Origin: Flammeovirgaceae bacterium UBA4465
GTDB lineage: Bacteria; Bacteroidota; Bacteroidia; Cytophagales; Cyclobacteriaceae
Length of the DNA stretch: 64,000 nt
Direction of reading: 5' to 3'
Assembly: GCA_905182375.1 (NCBI GenBank)
Contig: CAJJBF010000010.1
Coordinates: 1 to 64,000, forward strand
In this document: one piece after another, positions 28,064-37,966 of the stretch
How positions within the stretch are numbered: position 1 is the first letter of the stretch
How the letters are laid out: each line of letters starts with the position of its first letter
The notes under the pieces: generated by a model
Database searches by the model: none
Seen by the model: the letters and a program-made list of their open reading frames with translations, nothing else
Told to the model about the DNA's origin: nothing
Translations under genes and position numbers: made by a program

Positions 28064-29269
28064 ATGGTAAAACCATCATATCTGTACATAGTTGTCGTTT
28101 TATTGATCAGCAGTTGTAATGTAGATCAACTGGACGTAGAAGGGCTTAAATTATCTGAAAACACTGGATTGTATGCGTTTCCTATTGGGGAAACTACCTA
28201 CCAATTGATGGAGTTGTTGGAAGGTGCGGACTCCACGTTGGCCATAGATACAGACGAAAATGGCATGATTTCGTTTAGTTTTGAAGAGTCCGATACCATT
28301 GAATTAGCTTCTGAAAGTACGGAACAGGGTATTGATTTGGGTTTTTTTGTAAGACAATCAGTAGATTTCCCGACCTCATCTTTTAGCATTCCCCTCTTCG
28401 AAACTTTTGAGAGCGGTTCTTTTTTGCTGGAAAACCCCAATTTAAATTTTACCATTACCAATGAATTACGTATGCCCCTAGCTATTGGATTAGAAATCTA
28501 TGGAACAAAAACTGATGACAATGGGGATACCCTGAGAAAATTAGAAATTTATGACTCTTTTTTTGATCTCAATGATTCTTTAAAATCTATATTGAATCCA
28601 AGCCTCACTGATACCGCTGCTGCTTTAACCTTCATTATAATTGATAAAACTAGTTCTGATTTTGATCAATTTCTAGGCTGGACGCCAGAAAACATCTATA
28701 TGGATATGTCGATGGTGGCCAATCCAGACTTACCAGTGGATAGTATTTTAGTTTTTCTCCCTCCAGATACAATTCCTGATAGAGAGTTCAACGAAGACGC
28801 ACAAATTTTTACAAATATGTCCTTGGAACTTCCCATGAGTTTACATCTAGATAATTTAGCAGTCCCTGTAAATTTAGATTCTATTACCGTTGACGTAGAT
28901 GTAGCAACTATAGACTCTTTACAACTTAGGGTTGTAACGTACAATATGCTACCCTTTGGGGCTCTTCTTAATCTTCAATTTTTAGATTCTAACAGTGAGG
29001 TCCTTTATTCTTTAGAAGAAGATTTCCATGTTTTAGCCAATCCCACTCTCAATTCAATTACTTTTAATATCAAAGAACCCGAAATTAACATTAACCAAGT
29101 CTGGTTAACTGGGGAAGGTATTGACGCATTGAATGATACGCAAACTATCAAAATTATTATGACTCTAAATACCACTGATGGGGCTCCCACTATTTATACA
29201 CCCCTATTGGAGGAATATACATTAGAAGTGAAAATCTCTGGTAAAGTGCGATTGAGCTACGAGTTATGA
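28064..29269 (+). CDS. Lipoprotein paired with outer-membrane protein
   Basis: A 401-aa lipoprotein (lipobox LLISSC, Cys18) of unknown family. It is acidic, rich in Asp, Ser, Thr and hydrophobic strands, and has a beta-sandwich look (ISFSFEESDTIELAS, SFSIPLFETFESGSF). The stop overlaps the start of the next gene by four bases (ATGA), so the two products are made together. It may be the exposed partner of the following outer-membrane protein; this is inferred only from coupling. Confidence 0.75.
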   Translation: MVKPSYLYIVVVLLISSCNVDQLDVEGLKLSENTGLYAFPIGETTYQLMELLEGADSTLAIDTDENGMISFSFEESDTIELASESTEQGIDLGFFVRQSVDFPTSSFSIPLFETFESGSFLLENPNLNFTITNELRMPLAIGLEIYGTKTDDNGDTLRKLEIYDSFFDLNDSLKSILNPSLTDTAAALTFIIIDKTSSDFDQFLGWTPENIYMDMSMVANPDLPVDSILVFLPPDTIPDREFNEDAQIFTNMSLELPMSLHLDNLAVPVNLDSITVDVDVATIDSLQLRVVTYNMLPFGALLNLQFLDSNSEVLYSLEEDFHVLANPTLNSITFNIKEPEININQVWLTGEGIDALNDTQTIKIIMTLNTTDGAPTIYTPLLEEYTLEVKISGKVRLSYEL

Positions 29270-30987
29270 AAAAAATCATTACAGGGCTCTATATTCTAGT
29301 CTATTCCTTTACCGCCTTAGCACAAGAGGGAACATCTTTCTATCATTTAGGAAGCGCTACCATACAGAGTACTGCATTTAATGCCTCTTATTTTCCCAAA
29401 GGAGACTTTTTTGTTGGCTTACCTATTCTCTCAGGCATCAGCCTGTATGCTAATAATAGGTTTTCCTATAACGATGTAGTTAGAAAGAACGGAGATATCC
29501 ATGAAATTAATTTAGATAAACTGGTATCCTCTATGGGGGCAGCCAATAGTTTTAGCCTTTATGGAACCATCAGTTTGGCACATATAGGTTTTCGAGCTCC
29601 GTCCGGATTAGGGTTAAGTTTATTTGCCAATGAGCGGCTTGCCGCGAATTTTATCTACCCCAAAGAAATTGCCGAATTCCTATTCAAAGGAAATGGTGAC
29701 ATGGTGGGGCAAAAGATAGACATAGGGAAATTTGGAGCAAGCATCAATTATTATCGTGAATATGGATTAGGCCTTGCTTATGAATTTGATGGGCGTTTAA
29801 AAGTAGGTGCCCGACTGAAATATTTGCAGGGATTCGTAAACCTCAGTACTCCCCATAACTTTAATGCAACCCTAAAAACAAACAATGAAAACTATCAATT
29901 TGAAGCCGATTGGCAAAATTTTCAGTTTCGAACCGCAGGGATCAGTCAATTCAGTGACGAGGCCATCAATGAGGAAGATTTGGCCTCTTATTTCATTTCA
30001 AATGGGAATAGTGGATTTGCCCTGGACTTAGGATTCGAATATAAATTAAACAAGTATTACGCCTTCTCTTTTGCCGTAAACGACATGGGTTACATTAGAT
30101 GGAAAGAGCATATTGAAACATCTGGTTTATCGGATAGTACTTTCGTTTATGCAGGAGTTGAACTACAGGGTGGGGACATTATCGATTCCATCTCATTAGT
30201 TTCGGATAAATTTAAAGTCGATACAACCTATGAACAATACACTTCCTTCCTGCCGGCCAATATCATTGGTAGTATAGTATACACTCCTGTAAATGGCACT
30301 GATGTTATTACTACCCTAAATGCAAAAATTATTCAAGGTCAAATCAACCCCGGATTTGGTCTAGGCATCAGACAAACAGTTTCTTCAAATGTTATAGTTT
30401 CAGCTTCAGTAACCAAGCTCCCTCAGCAATTCTTCAATGTAGGTTTGGGATTTGCTGCAAAACTTGGACCTGTGCAATTATATATGGCTACCGATAAAAT
30501 ACTGGGCTATTCAGCACCTTCTATGAAATGGGCACAAGTACAATTGGGTATGAATTTAGTCTTTGGTGGAGCAGAAAGTGATTCCAAATCAGGTAGGTCA
30601 GGCGCAAGTACACAAGGGTCTTATGGTAATGGTAAGGGGGTTAAGACTTATAGCTTTCATGGACAAAAAATTGAAGCTAAAAAATATGAGGATATTTATA
30701 CCATTGTGCCCAAGTTGTCTCAAGAAATACCCGAAAGTTATGGCAATCTTAAGGAAAGTAATGAGCGATTTTCCAAAAAACAAATCTTCATTAATAGTAA
30801 ATCTGCTAAATCAAACAAAGTAGGGAAAAAGTTTAAACAAAGTCCCAGCTCTGGAGGGAACAAAAATCAAAAAGCAAAAAAAGCTAAGTCTGGAAATTTT
30901 GCAACCCAATGGCTAAGTCATGAAAACTATACGAAACAAAAAAAAGGGAAAAGATCTAAACCTAAAAAACAAAAACTAAAAAAGTAA
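29266..30987 (+). CDS. DUF5723-like outer-membrane protein with Lys-rich tail
   Basis: A signal peptide (MKKIITGLYILVYSFTALAQ) is followed by about 420 residues of amphipathic beta strands with glycine turns, as in PorV/DUF5723-type barrels (LGSATIQSTAFNASYFPKGDFF, YGLGLAYEFDGRLKVGARLKYLQG). From about residue 445 the protein becomes a low-complexity Ser/Gly/Lys region, ending in a strongly basic tail (KKGKRSKPKKQKLKK). Such a tail is unusual on a barrel and is either periplasmic or exposed. It is coupled to the upstream lipoprotein. Confidence 0.75.
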   Translation: MKKIITGLYILVYSFTALAQEGTSFYHLGSATIQSTAFNASYFPKGDFFVGLPILSGISLYANNRFSYNDVVRKNGDIHEINLDKLVSSMGAANSFSLYGTISLAHIGFRAPSGLGLSLFANERLAANFIYPKEIAEFLFKGNGDMVGQKIDIGKFGASINYYREYGLGLAYEFDGRLKVGARLKYLQGFVNLSTPHNFNATLKTNNENYQFEADWQNFQFRTAGISQFSDEAINEEDLASYFISNGNSGFALDLGFEYKLNKYYAFSFAVNDMGYIRWKEHIETSGLSDSTFVYAGVELQGGDIIDSISLVSDKFKVDTTYEQYTSFLPANIIGSIVYTPVNGTDVITTLNAKIIQGQINPGFGLGIRQTVSSNVIVSASVTKLPQQFFNVGLGFAAKLGPVQLYMATDKILGYSAPSMKWAQVQLGMNLVFGGAESDSKSGRSGASTQGSYGNGKGVKTYSFHGQKIEAKKYEDIYTIVPKLSQEIPESYGNLKESNERFSKKQIFINSKSAKSNKVGKKFKQSPSSGGNKNQKAKKAKSGNFATQWLSHENYTKQKKGKRSKPKKQKLKK

Positions 30988-30991
30988 TTAA

Positions 30992-32353
30992 CTAACCAAA
31001 TAAATGTGCCAATACATCACGCAAAAGGTTCACATTTTTCAACGTTATTTTGGTTTTTTCTTTATTTGATAACTCTTTGTTTGCTAAGAAAATTTCTGAA
31101 AATCCAAGCTTTTCGGCTTCCTTGATCCGACTTTCAAACCTGTTTACAGTCCTAACCTCACCCCCTAAACCAATTTCTCCTACAAAGCAAGCCTCGCGAG
31201 AAATGATGAGGTCATGATAAGAGGAATAAATAGCGGCACATACGGCCATGTCAATAGAAGGATCATCCACTCTGATTCCACCGGTAATATTCAAAAAAAC
31301 ATCTTGCGCCCCAAGTTTTAACCCCATGCGCTTCTCTAAAACAGCCAACAGCATATGCAACCTTTTAAGGTCAAAACCAGTAGCCGTGCGTTGTGGTGTT
31401 CCATAATTAGCCGGACTCACCAATGCCTGAACTTCGACCATCAAAGGTCTATTTCCTTCTATAGAGGCTCCTATGGCCACGCCCGAACGGTCTACCGACT
31501 GGTCTGATAATAATATTTCTGAGGGATTTTTTACCTGCATTAAACCTTCGTACCGCATTTGATAAATCCCCAACTCAAAGGTGGAGCCAAACCGATTTTT
31601 TATCGTCCTTAAGATGCGGTAAACATGGTTTCTATCTCCTTCAAACTGCAAAACGGTATCCACCATATGTTCTAGTACTTTCGGTCCAGCAATACTCCCT
31701 TCCTTATTGATGTGCCCTATCAAAAAGACGGGAATATTTGATTCTTTTGCATATTTGAGTAACTGCCCTGTACAATCCTTCACCTGCGAAACCGATCCGG
31801 GTGCTGACTCTATATGCTGACTATGTATGGTTTGAATAGAGTCTATGATCAATAAATTTGGCCTCAATTTTTTGGCGTGCTGAAAAATTCGAGAGAGGTC
31901 TGTCTCTGACAACAAATAACATTTTTCCGAATGTACCCCGATACGATCTGCCCGCATTTTTATCTGATGTGGACTCTCTTCTCCTGAAACATATAGCATC
32001 TTTAATTGAGTCAGCTGAACGGCCACTTGGAGCATTAAAGTTGACTTCCCTATCCCGGGTTCTCCACCAATTAACACCAAAGATCCCCTCACAATACCTC
32101 CTCCCAATACGCGATCCAATTCCTCATCTTTCGAAGAAATCCGATCGTGGTTTTCACTCAAAACATCCTGAACCAATTGTGGGACTGATTTGAGGCTAGC
32201 ATCTTCTTTCCAAAGCGCTTTTTCCTTAGTCTCCTTAATAACGACCTCTTCCACATAGGTATTCCACTCCATACAAGAAGGGCATTTTCCAACCCATTTA
32301 GCGGCACTTGCTCCGCATGATTGACAAAAAAAAGACGTCTTTTGTTTACTCAA
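30992..32353 (-). CDS. radA: DNA repair protein RadA (Sms)
   Basis: RadA processes branched recombination intermediates. The 453-aa product has the four-cysteine zinc finger CQSCGASAAKWVGKCPSC at residues 10-27, Walker A GGEPGIGKST, the RadA-specific KNRFG motif, and a C-terminal Lon-like domain with DVFLNITGGIRVDDPSIDM. It converges on the outer-membrane protein gene with almost no gap. Confidence 0.96.
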   Translation of the reverse strand: MSKQKTSFFCQSCGASAAKWVGKCPSCMEWNTYVEEVVIKETKEKALWKEDASLKSVPQLVQDVLSENHDRISSKDEELDRVLGGGIVRGSLVLIGGEPGIGKSTLMLQVAVQLTQLKMLYVSGEESPHQIKMRADRIGVHSEKCYLLSETDLSRIFQHAKKLRPNLLIIDSIQTIHSQHIESAPGSVSQVKDCTGQLLKYAKESNIPVFLIGHINKEGSIAGPKVLEHMVDTVLQFEGDRNHVYRILRTIKNRFGSTFELGIYQMRYEGLMQVKNPSEILLSDQSVDRSGVAIGASIEGNRPLMVEVQALVSPANYGTPQRTATGFDLKRLHMLLAVLEKRMGLKLGAQDVFLNITGGIRVDDPSIDMAVCAAIYSSYHDLIISREACFVGEIGLGGEVRTVNRFESRIKEAEKLGFSEIFLANKELSNKEKTKITLKNVNLLRDVLAHLFG

Positions 32354-32434
32354 AAAATAACTTGTTTAATGGTTGACTCAATTTTATTACCTTTCGCAGC
32401 CCTGTTATCCTGAACCTAATGAGAACTCCTGTTA

Positions 32435-33502
32435 TTAACACATCCGGGCATAAGAGCCCAGCCATTTGATTTGATCTTTATAGGGAGCAATGGTTTTTTG
32501 GACTTCGGGATCATGAAAATGCCCATCTAATTCAATGAAAAACATGTATTTAAAGTGGGTCCCCATTTTTGCGGGTCTACTTTCAACCTTACATAGATTA
32601 ATTCCTGCACTTTGGAATTTTTGTAAAAAAGCAACCAGCGCCCCCGCTTCGTCTGGCAGCTTTGCAATTAAAGAGGTCTTGTCTTCCCCACTAGGTTCAT
32701 TATAAAAGCTTTCACTCAAAATCAAAAACCTCGTCGTATTATCCGCTGAATCTTGAATATTGTTGTAAAGAATGGGGACTTTGTATTCTCGAGCCGCAAT
32801 CGGAGCACAAATAGCCGCTGAGTTTTTTTCCTCTAATGCCATTTTACAAGCACGACTCGTACTGCTAACGGGTACTAGTTTTACTTCATGATCAAAATAA
32901 TCATTGATGAAATTTTTACATTGACGAAAAGCAATGTCCCTACTAAATACCGTCGTTACTTGAGACAAGTCCTCCTCAAGAGTTGCAATAGAAAAGTGAA
33001 TGGGCAAGGCCATTTCAGCCACAATACTCAATTGATGCGTGCCCAGATAATCAATCGTCTCCTGAACCGTTCCTTCTTGATTGTTTTCAATGGGTACTAC
33101 TCCATATTTTACCCGACCGGTCGCAACAGACTCAAAAACGGCCGAAATCGAATCCAGAGCTATGTAATCACTAATTGCACCATAGCGAGACTCGGCCGCC
33201 TGATGGGTAAAGCTTCCGTCGGGTCCCAGGTAAGCAATACGTTCGGGTAACTCATAGTTTCTACTGATAGCAAAAATTTCCAAAAAGATGGCCTCAATGG
33301 CAGCCTTGGTAAGCGGTCCCTCGTGCGTCTTTGAAAGTCGATCGATGATCGCCTTCTCTCTTTCAGGTCGGTAAATAGGGGCTTGTGTGGTCCTCTTTAA
33401 TCTACCCACCTCTTGAACCACAGCTATCCGCTCATTGAACAACTTAAGTAGTTCATCATCAATCTGATCAATTTTTTTTCTTAATTTTTCCAGCATATCC
33501 AT
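32435..33502 (-). CDS. pheA: Chorismate mutase / prephenate dehydratase
   Basis: The bifunctional enzyme makes phenylpyruvate from chorismate. Residues 1-85 are an AroQ-type chorismate mutase (LRKKIDQIDDELLKLFNERI), followed by the prephenate dehydratase domain (AYLGPDGSFTHQAA; the DNTTRFLIL motif holds the catalytic threonine). A C-terminal ACT domain carries the phenylalanine-feedback motif CKVESRP. At 355 aa the order mutase-dehydratase-ACT is standard. Confidence 0.94.
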   Translation of the reverse strand: MDMLEKLRKKIDQIDDELLKLFNERIAVVQEVGRLKRTTQAPIYRPEREKAIIDRLSKTHEGPLTKAAIEAIFLEIFAISRNYELPERIAYLGPDGSFTHQAAESRYGAISDYIALDSISAVFESVATGRVKYGVVPIENNQEGTVQETIDYLGTHQLSIVAEMALPIHFSIATLEEDLSQVTTVFSRDIAFRQCKNFINDYFDHEVKLVPVSSTSRACKMALEEKNSAAICAPIAAREYKVPILYNNIQDSADNTTRFLILSESFYNEPSGEDKTSLIAKLPDEAGALVAFLQKFQSAGINLCKVESRPAKMGTHFKYMFFIELDGHFHDPEVQKTIAPYKDQIKWLGSYARMC

Positions 33503-33584
33503 TAATCAAGCAATAAAATTAAAAATCATTTCTTCTTAAACGAATTTTTATTCACTTTTCATTTGGTTAGGTTATTTTTGTATC

Positions 33585-34856
33585 ATGCAAAGAGACAAAA
33601 AAATTTTTGATTTAATCAATAAAGAAAATCATCGCCAACTCGAAGGTATTGAATTGATCGCCTCCGAAAACTTCGCTTCGCCCCAAGTTATGGAGGCCGC
33701 CGGCAGTATTCTAACCAATAAATATGCCGAGGGCTTACCTGGCAAACGTTACTACGGAGGTTGTCAAGTGGTCGATGTCATAGAGAATCTTGCTATCGAA
33801 AGGCTAAAAACCCTTTTTGGCGCTGGATGGGCCAATGTTCAACCACATTCTGGAGCCCAAGCCAATGCGGCAGTTATGTTGGCCATCATCAACCCAGGGG
33901 ATAAAATCTTGGGCTTTGATTTAGCCCATGGAGGACATCTAACCCATGGCTCTCCAGTCAATTTTTCAGGAAAAATTTATCACCCTTTTTTTTATGGGGT
34001 AGATGAAAGTACAGGACTGATCAATTGGGAGCAAGTAGCATCACAGGCTTTAAAAGAAAAGCCGAAGCTGATCATTTGTGGCGCTTCTGCTTACAGTCGA
34101 GATTGGGATTATCAACGATTCCGTGAAATTGCCGATGAAATAGGCGCCTTATTATTAGCAGATGTTTCGCATCCAAGTGGTTTGATTGCGCGAGGTCTTC
34201 TCAATGATCCCTTAGAGCATTGTCATATTGTCACCAGCACGACCCACAAAACACTTAGAGGACCTAGGGGGGGAATCATCATGATGAGAAATGATTTTGA
34301 AAATCCTTTTGGCCTGAAAACCACTAAAGGCAAGACCCGAATGATGAGTTCATTATTAGATTCTGGCGTTTTTCCTGGTACCCAAGGAGGCCCCTTAGAA
34401 CACATCATTGGTGCCAAAGCGATTGCCTTTGAAGAAGCTCTTTCCGATGATTATATGAACTATGCTATTCAGGTCAAAAAAAATGCATCGGTGATGTCAG
34501 ATGAGTTGATTAAAAAAGATTACCACATCATTTCTGGGGGTACAGACAACCATCTCATGTTAATTGACCTAAGATCCAAAGACGTTACAGGAAAAGCCGC
34601 GGAGGAAGCTTTAGGTAAGGCCGAAATTACGGTTAATAAAAATATGGTACCTTTCGATACACAATCTCCTTTTGTCACCTCAGGTATTCGGGTGGGTACA
34701 GCCGCCATGACCACCCGTGGGTTTAAAGAAGATGATATGGTTAAAATAGTTGGCTACATCGATGAAGTGATATCAAACATTTCAAATGAGTCTCATCTGG
34801 GGAGTATAAAAACTGAAATTAAAAATTGGGTAGGTGACTATCCGTTATTCAAATGA
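33585..34856 (+). CDS. glyA: Serine hydroxymethyltransferase
   Basis: GlyA interconverts serine and glycine with tetrahydrofolate, feeding one-carbon metabolism. The PLP lysine is in [14 protein letters not shown] (around residue 226). Other landmarks are [44 protein letters not shown] and the C-terminal [15 protein letters not shown]. The 423-aa length is normal. The bases immediately before the ATG read TATTTTTGTATC, resembling a -7 box but too close to the start to be confident. Confidence 0.97.
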   Translation: MQRDKKIFDLINKENHRQLEGIELIASENFASPQVMEAAGSILTNKYAEGLPGKRYYGGCQVVDVIENLAIERLKTLFGAGWANVQPHSGAQANAAVMLAIINPGDKILGFDLAHGGHLTHGSPVNFSGKIYHPFFYGVDESTGLINWEQVASQALKEKPKLIICGASAYSRDWDYQRFREIADEIGALLLADVSHPSGLIARGLLNDPLEHCHIVTSTTHKTLRGPRGGIIMMRNDFENPFGLKTTKGKTRMMSSLLDSGVFPGTQGGPLEHIIGAKAIAFEEALSDDYMNYAIQVKKNASVMSDELIKKDYHIISGGTDNHLMLIDLRSKDVTGKAAEEALGKAEITVNKNMVPFDTQSPFVTSGIRVGTAAMTTRGFKEDDMVKIVGYIDEVISNISNESHLGSIKTEIKNWVGDYPLFK

Positions 34857-34863
34857 TACATAA

Positions 34864-35697
34864 ATGCCTTTAGATCAAGTCGACGACGAACCCGGCGAAA
34901 TGTCATTTCTAGACCATCTAGAAGAATTAAGATGGCATCTCATCAGGTCACTTACCGCTATTTTTGTTTTTGCAATAGCCGCCTTCGTCTCAAAAGGTGT
35001 CATTTTTGGTGAGATTATATTAGGCCCCTCTAAACCTAGCTTTTGGACCTATAGGATGCTCTGTAATCTTTCCGAAATATTGAGTTCTGATGCCCTTTGC
35101 ATCAGCGAATTGCCTTTTATCATCCAGAGTAGACAGATGACCGGCCAGTTTTCTATGCATATTACTTCCTCTTTTGTCATTGGTTTAATTTGTGCCTTTC
35201 CCTATGCTTTTTGGGAAATCTGGCGTTTTGTAAAGCCCGGTCTTTACGATAAAGAGAGAAAAGCAGCCACTGGCGCCACCTTTTATGTCAGTCTACTGTT
35301 CTTTATGGGGGTCTTTTTTGGCTATTTTGTAGTGACCCCTATCTCTATCAACTTCTTGTCTAATTATCAAATAGACCCCTCAATTTTAAATGAATTTGAT
35401 ATTATTTCCTATGTCAGTACCGTCACCACATTGGTCTTGGCTTGTGCCTTACTTTTCCAACTACCCATTGTCGTCTATTTTGCGACCAAAGCAGGACTGG
35501 TCTCCTCTTCTCTCCTAAAAACCTATAGAAAGCATTCCATTATTGTCATTTTGATGCTTTCTGCGGTCTTGACTCCTCCCGATCCTTTCAGTCAAGTACT
35601 TATTGCTATTCCACTAGGCCTATTGTATCAACTCAGTATTCTCATTGCTGTTAAATTAGAAAAAAAAGAACGCAAACAAGAATTAACTAAACCTTAA
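34864..35697 (+). CDS. tatC: Twin-arginine translocase subunit TatC
   Basis: TatC is the membrane receptor for folded proteins with twin-arginine signals. The conserved N-terminal motif MSFLDHLEELRWHLIR is present, followed by six membrane helices and the conserved SAVLTPPDPFSQ segment. The 277-aa length is normal; an extended first periplasmic loop (SFWTYRMLCNLSEIL…) is usual in Bacteroidota. TatA is not in the window. The gene follows glyA by seven bases and precedes rpiB by nine. Confidence 0.94.
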   Translation: MPLDQVDDEPGEMSFLDHLEELRWHLIRSLTAIFVFAIAAFVSKGVIFGEIILGPSKPSFWTYRMLCNLSEILSSDALCISELPFIIQSRQMTGQFSMHITSSFVIGLICAFPYAFWEIWRFVKPGLYDKERKAATGATFYVSLLFFMGVFFGYFVVTPISINFLSNYQIDPSILNEFDIISYVSTVTTLVLACALLFQLPIVVYFATKAGLVSSSLLKTYRKHSIIVILMLSAVLTPPDPFSQVLIAIPLGLLYQLSILIAVKLEKKERKQELTKP

Positions 35698-35706
35698 CCT
35701 AAAAAT

Positions 35707-36135
35707 ATGAAAATTGCTATAGGAGCTGATCACGCTGGATTTATTTATAAAGAACAACTCAAGAAGTATCTGGCTTCACTCAGTCATGAGGTCACTGATT
35801 TTGGCCCCTTAACGCCTGATAGTGTCGACTATCCGGACTTTGTTCATCCCGTCGCTGAATCTGTTAAAAAAAATCTTGCTGATTTTGGTATCCTGATTTG
35901 TGGAAGTGGGCAAGGTGTAAGTATTACGGCCAATAAACATGAAGGGATTCGGGCTGCCTTGGCCTGGAATGCTGAGGTTACACAGTTATCTAGACAACAC
36001 AATGATGCCAATATCATTTGTCTTCCCGCCCGATTCATTGCCTATGAAATTGCGGAAAGCTTGGTATCCCTGTTCCTTGAAACTAAATTTGAAGCAGGTC
36101 GCCATCAACGTAGGGTAAACAAGATCAATTGCTGA
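35707..36135 (+). CDS. rpiB: Ribose-5-phosphate isomerase B
   Basis: RpiB interconverts ribose-5-phosphate and ribulose-5-phosphate in the pentose phosphate pathway. The 142-aa protein has GADHAGFIYKEQL at the start, the catalytic cysteine in CGSGQGVSI (Cys65) and HNDANIICLPAR. It shares about 11 bases with the convergent membrane-protein gene. Confidence 0.93.
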   Translation: MKIAIGADHAGFIYKEQLKKYLASLSHEVTDFGPLTPDSVDYPDFVHPVAESVKKNLADFGILICGSGQGVSITANKHEGIRAALAWNAEVTQLSRQHNDANIICLPARFIAYEIAESLVSLFLETKFEAGRHQRRVNKINC

Positions 36136-37507
36136 TTCTGACATAATACCCAGCCCTTTGCTTTCGATACTTTTTTGATAGCTCAGGCAACCTAGAAAAT
36201 AAGTTAGGGATGACAGACCAATCATCTATAATCACTGCGGGAGGTGCCTCCTCAATGATTCTCAGCAAGGCTTGTGCAGAAGCCTCCTCATCTAATAGTT
36301 CGATTCTTTCTTTAGATAGTTGGGCATCAAGAAACGGACTTGACAACTCGTGGTAATTTAAAACACTGAGGTTGTCTCCTAGTAGCATTGTTCGCCGTTT
36401 GGAGAATCTATCGGTAGGTTCTTTCACCCTAATAGTGTCCATATCTAACTGAATATAACTCAAATAAGGTGCTAAAATTAAGACCCCCAAAATCATGAGA
36501 GGTACCCACCTTTTCGCCCAGCGCTTACGTAATTTCAGCAAATAGTGTACTAAAAAGAAACTTATAGAAGGTACCAAATATAACATCTGAGCCGGTGACG
36601 TTTCTACATCTACCCAAATAACGATGGTGGCCCCTAACATCATGAATAACATCGCTTGTGCAGATTTATTTTGAAAGCTGCTGAAATGGCCAGAGAAAAA
36701 AGTACTGGCCATAGCTACCAAGCCAATGACAATAGGTATCCCAAAAAAATAAAAATTTTCTATCTCACTCAGATACTTTACTTGCTGACCAAAAAGCCCT
36801 CGTTCCACCAAAGCATGCCAAGCGTGAAAGCCATTGCCATGCCAATAAAAAAAGCAAAACGTTAGACCCAAAGGAATTAAAAATCCATTAAAATAAAGTA
36901 CTATACGCCTCAATTTTGGTGTGCTAAACAAGAAAAAGGATATTAAAAAAACAAAAAAGAAAACCCCAACGGGGGGGTAAAATAGGGTCGCAATTCCCAC
37001 ATAGATTCCCGCGTACAAAAACAAATCATCTGTGTCCTCATTGTCGATTCGTTCTAAAACGTTGTAAAATCCCAGCAATATAAAGGTCATGGACATCATT
37101 TGTGGAGATAGCGCCATAAAATCAGGTATTGATGCCGCAAGGAGCACAAAAAATAGCGCTGGCAAATCGTTGTTTTCAGAAAAATTTTTGTTCCTCCTCA
37201 ACAGACTATTAAAAAGGATCGCATTCAGAAACAACCAAATAGTACTTATAATATGATGGGCTTGTTGAGACTTACCAAATATATTGTCAATGATCCGGTA
37301 AAAGAAAACTGATAACGGACCTGTATAATCGAAAATTTCCTCGTACATCAAAAATCCCTCTGCCGATCTTTGCCCTAGCAAAAGCCATTTTAATTCAAAC
37401 AAAGTAAGAGAAAGCCCTTGAAAAGTAAGAAGCACCCTCAAAGACAAAAGTCCCAGAAAGATGACAATCATTCGACTTGGATCGTTTATTTTGAAAAAAT
37501 TAAGCAA
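36125..37507 (-). CDS. Polytopic membrane protein, 460 aa
   Basis: The protein has about ten to twelve hydrophobic helices over its first 360 residues and a soluble C-terminal domain (EEASAQALLRIIEEAPPAVIIDDW). Length and layout resemble DUF6427-type Bacteroidota membrane proteins, often mislabelled as carotene oxygenases. The C-terminal segment also looks like the periplasmic tail of GT-C glycosyltransferases. No catalytic motif can be assigned. Function unknown. Confidence 0.72.
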   Translation of the reverse strand: MLNFFKINDPSRMIVIFLGLLSLRVLLTFQGLSLTLFELKWLLLGQRSAEGFLMYEEIFDYTGPLSVFFYRIIDNIFGKSQQAHHIISTIWLFLNAILFNSLLRRNKNFSENNDLPALFFVLLAASIPDFMALSPQMMSMTFILLGFYNVLERIDNEDTDDLFLYAGIYVGIATLFYPPVGVFFFVFLISFFLFSTPKLRRIVLYFNGFLIPLGLTFCFFYWHGNGFHAWHALVERGLFGQQVKYLSEIENFYFFGIPIVIGLVAMASTFFSGHFSSFQNKSAQAMLFMMLGATIVIWVDVETSPAQMLYLVPSISFFLVHYLLKLRKRWAKRWVPLMILGVLILAPYLSYIQLDMDTIRVKEPTDRFSKRRTMLLGDNLSVLNYHELSSPFLDAQLSKERIELLDEEASAQALLRIIEEAPPAVIIDDWSVIPNLFSRLPELSKKYRKQRAGYYVRISN

Positions 37508-37603
37508 AAAATAATAGGGTTAAGAAACAATCTCTTTATAATCTCAATGTAGATCTGAATAAAAAGAGCAAATTAACAAATAAATAATAGATAATTTTGT
37601 GTC

Positions 37604-37966
37604 ATGGAATCAAAGAGACAACATCAATACAGTCGCCAAATTCAAAAAGATCTCGGCGAAATCTTTCAACGAGATACGAGACATTTTTTTCTTGATAATT
37701 TAGTGAGTATCATGGGTGTGGAAACGGCTCCTGATTTAAGTATCGCCAAAATTTATTTTAGCGTTTTTCCTGTCCAAAATGGCGCCAAAGTATTGGAAAA
37801 TCTCAATGATAAAAAAAGTGAAGTGAGGTGGCGCCTGGGTAAAAGAATAGGAAAGTCTATTCGAAAAATTCCTGAACTCGCTTTTTTCATCGACGATACT
37901 GCAGAAGAAGCCAGTCGTATGGATCAGATCATCAATCATCTTAACATTCCCCCAGAAAAAACTTGA
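37604..37966 (+). CDS. rbfA: Ribosome-binding factor A
   Basis: RbfA helps mature the 30S subunit at the 16S rRNA 5' end. The 120-aa product has the KH-like fold pattern RQIQKDLGEIFQRD, then LSIAKIYFSVF and the C-terminal IPELAFFIDDTAEEASRMDQII. The stop overlaps the TTG start of the following permease. TAATTTTG at 37592-37599 resembles a -7 box but lies only four bases from the ATG. Confidence 0.93.
   Translation: MESKRQHQYSRQIQKDLGEIFQRDTRHFFLDNLVSIMGVETAPDLSIAKIYFSVFPVQNGAKVLENLNDKKSEVRWRLGKRIGKSIRKIPELAFFIDDTAEEASRMDQIINHLNIPPEKT

Noticed and set aside
33573-33580. TATTTTTG before glyA as a promoter box
   Set aside because: It ends four bases before the ATG and no TTTG lies at the right distance; the same holds for TAATTTTG before rbfA (37592-37599).
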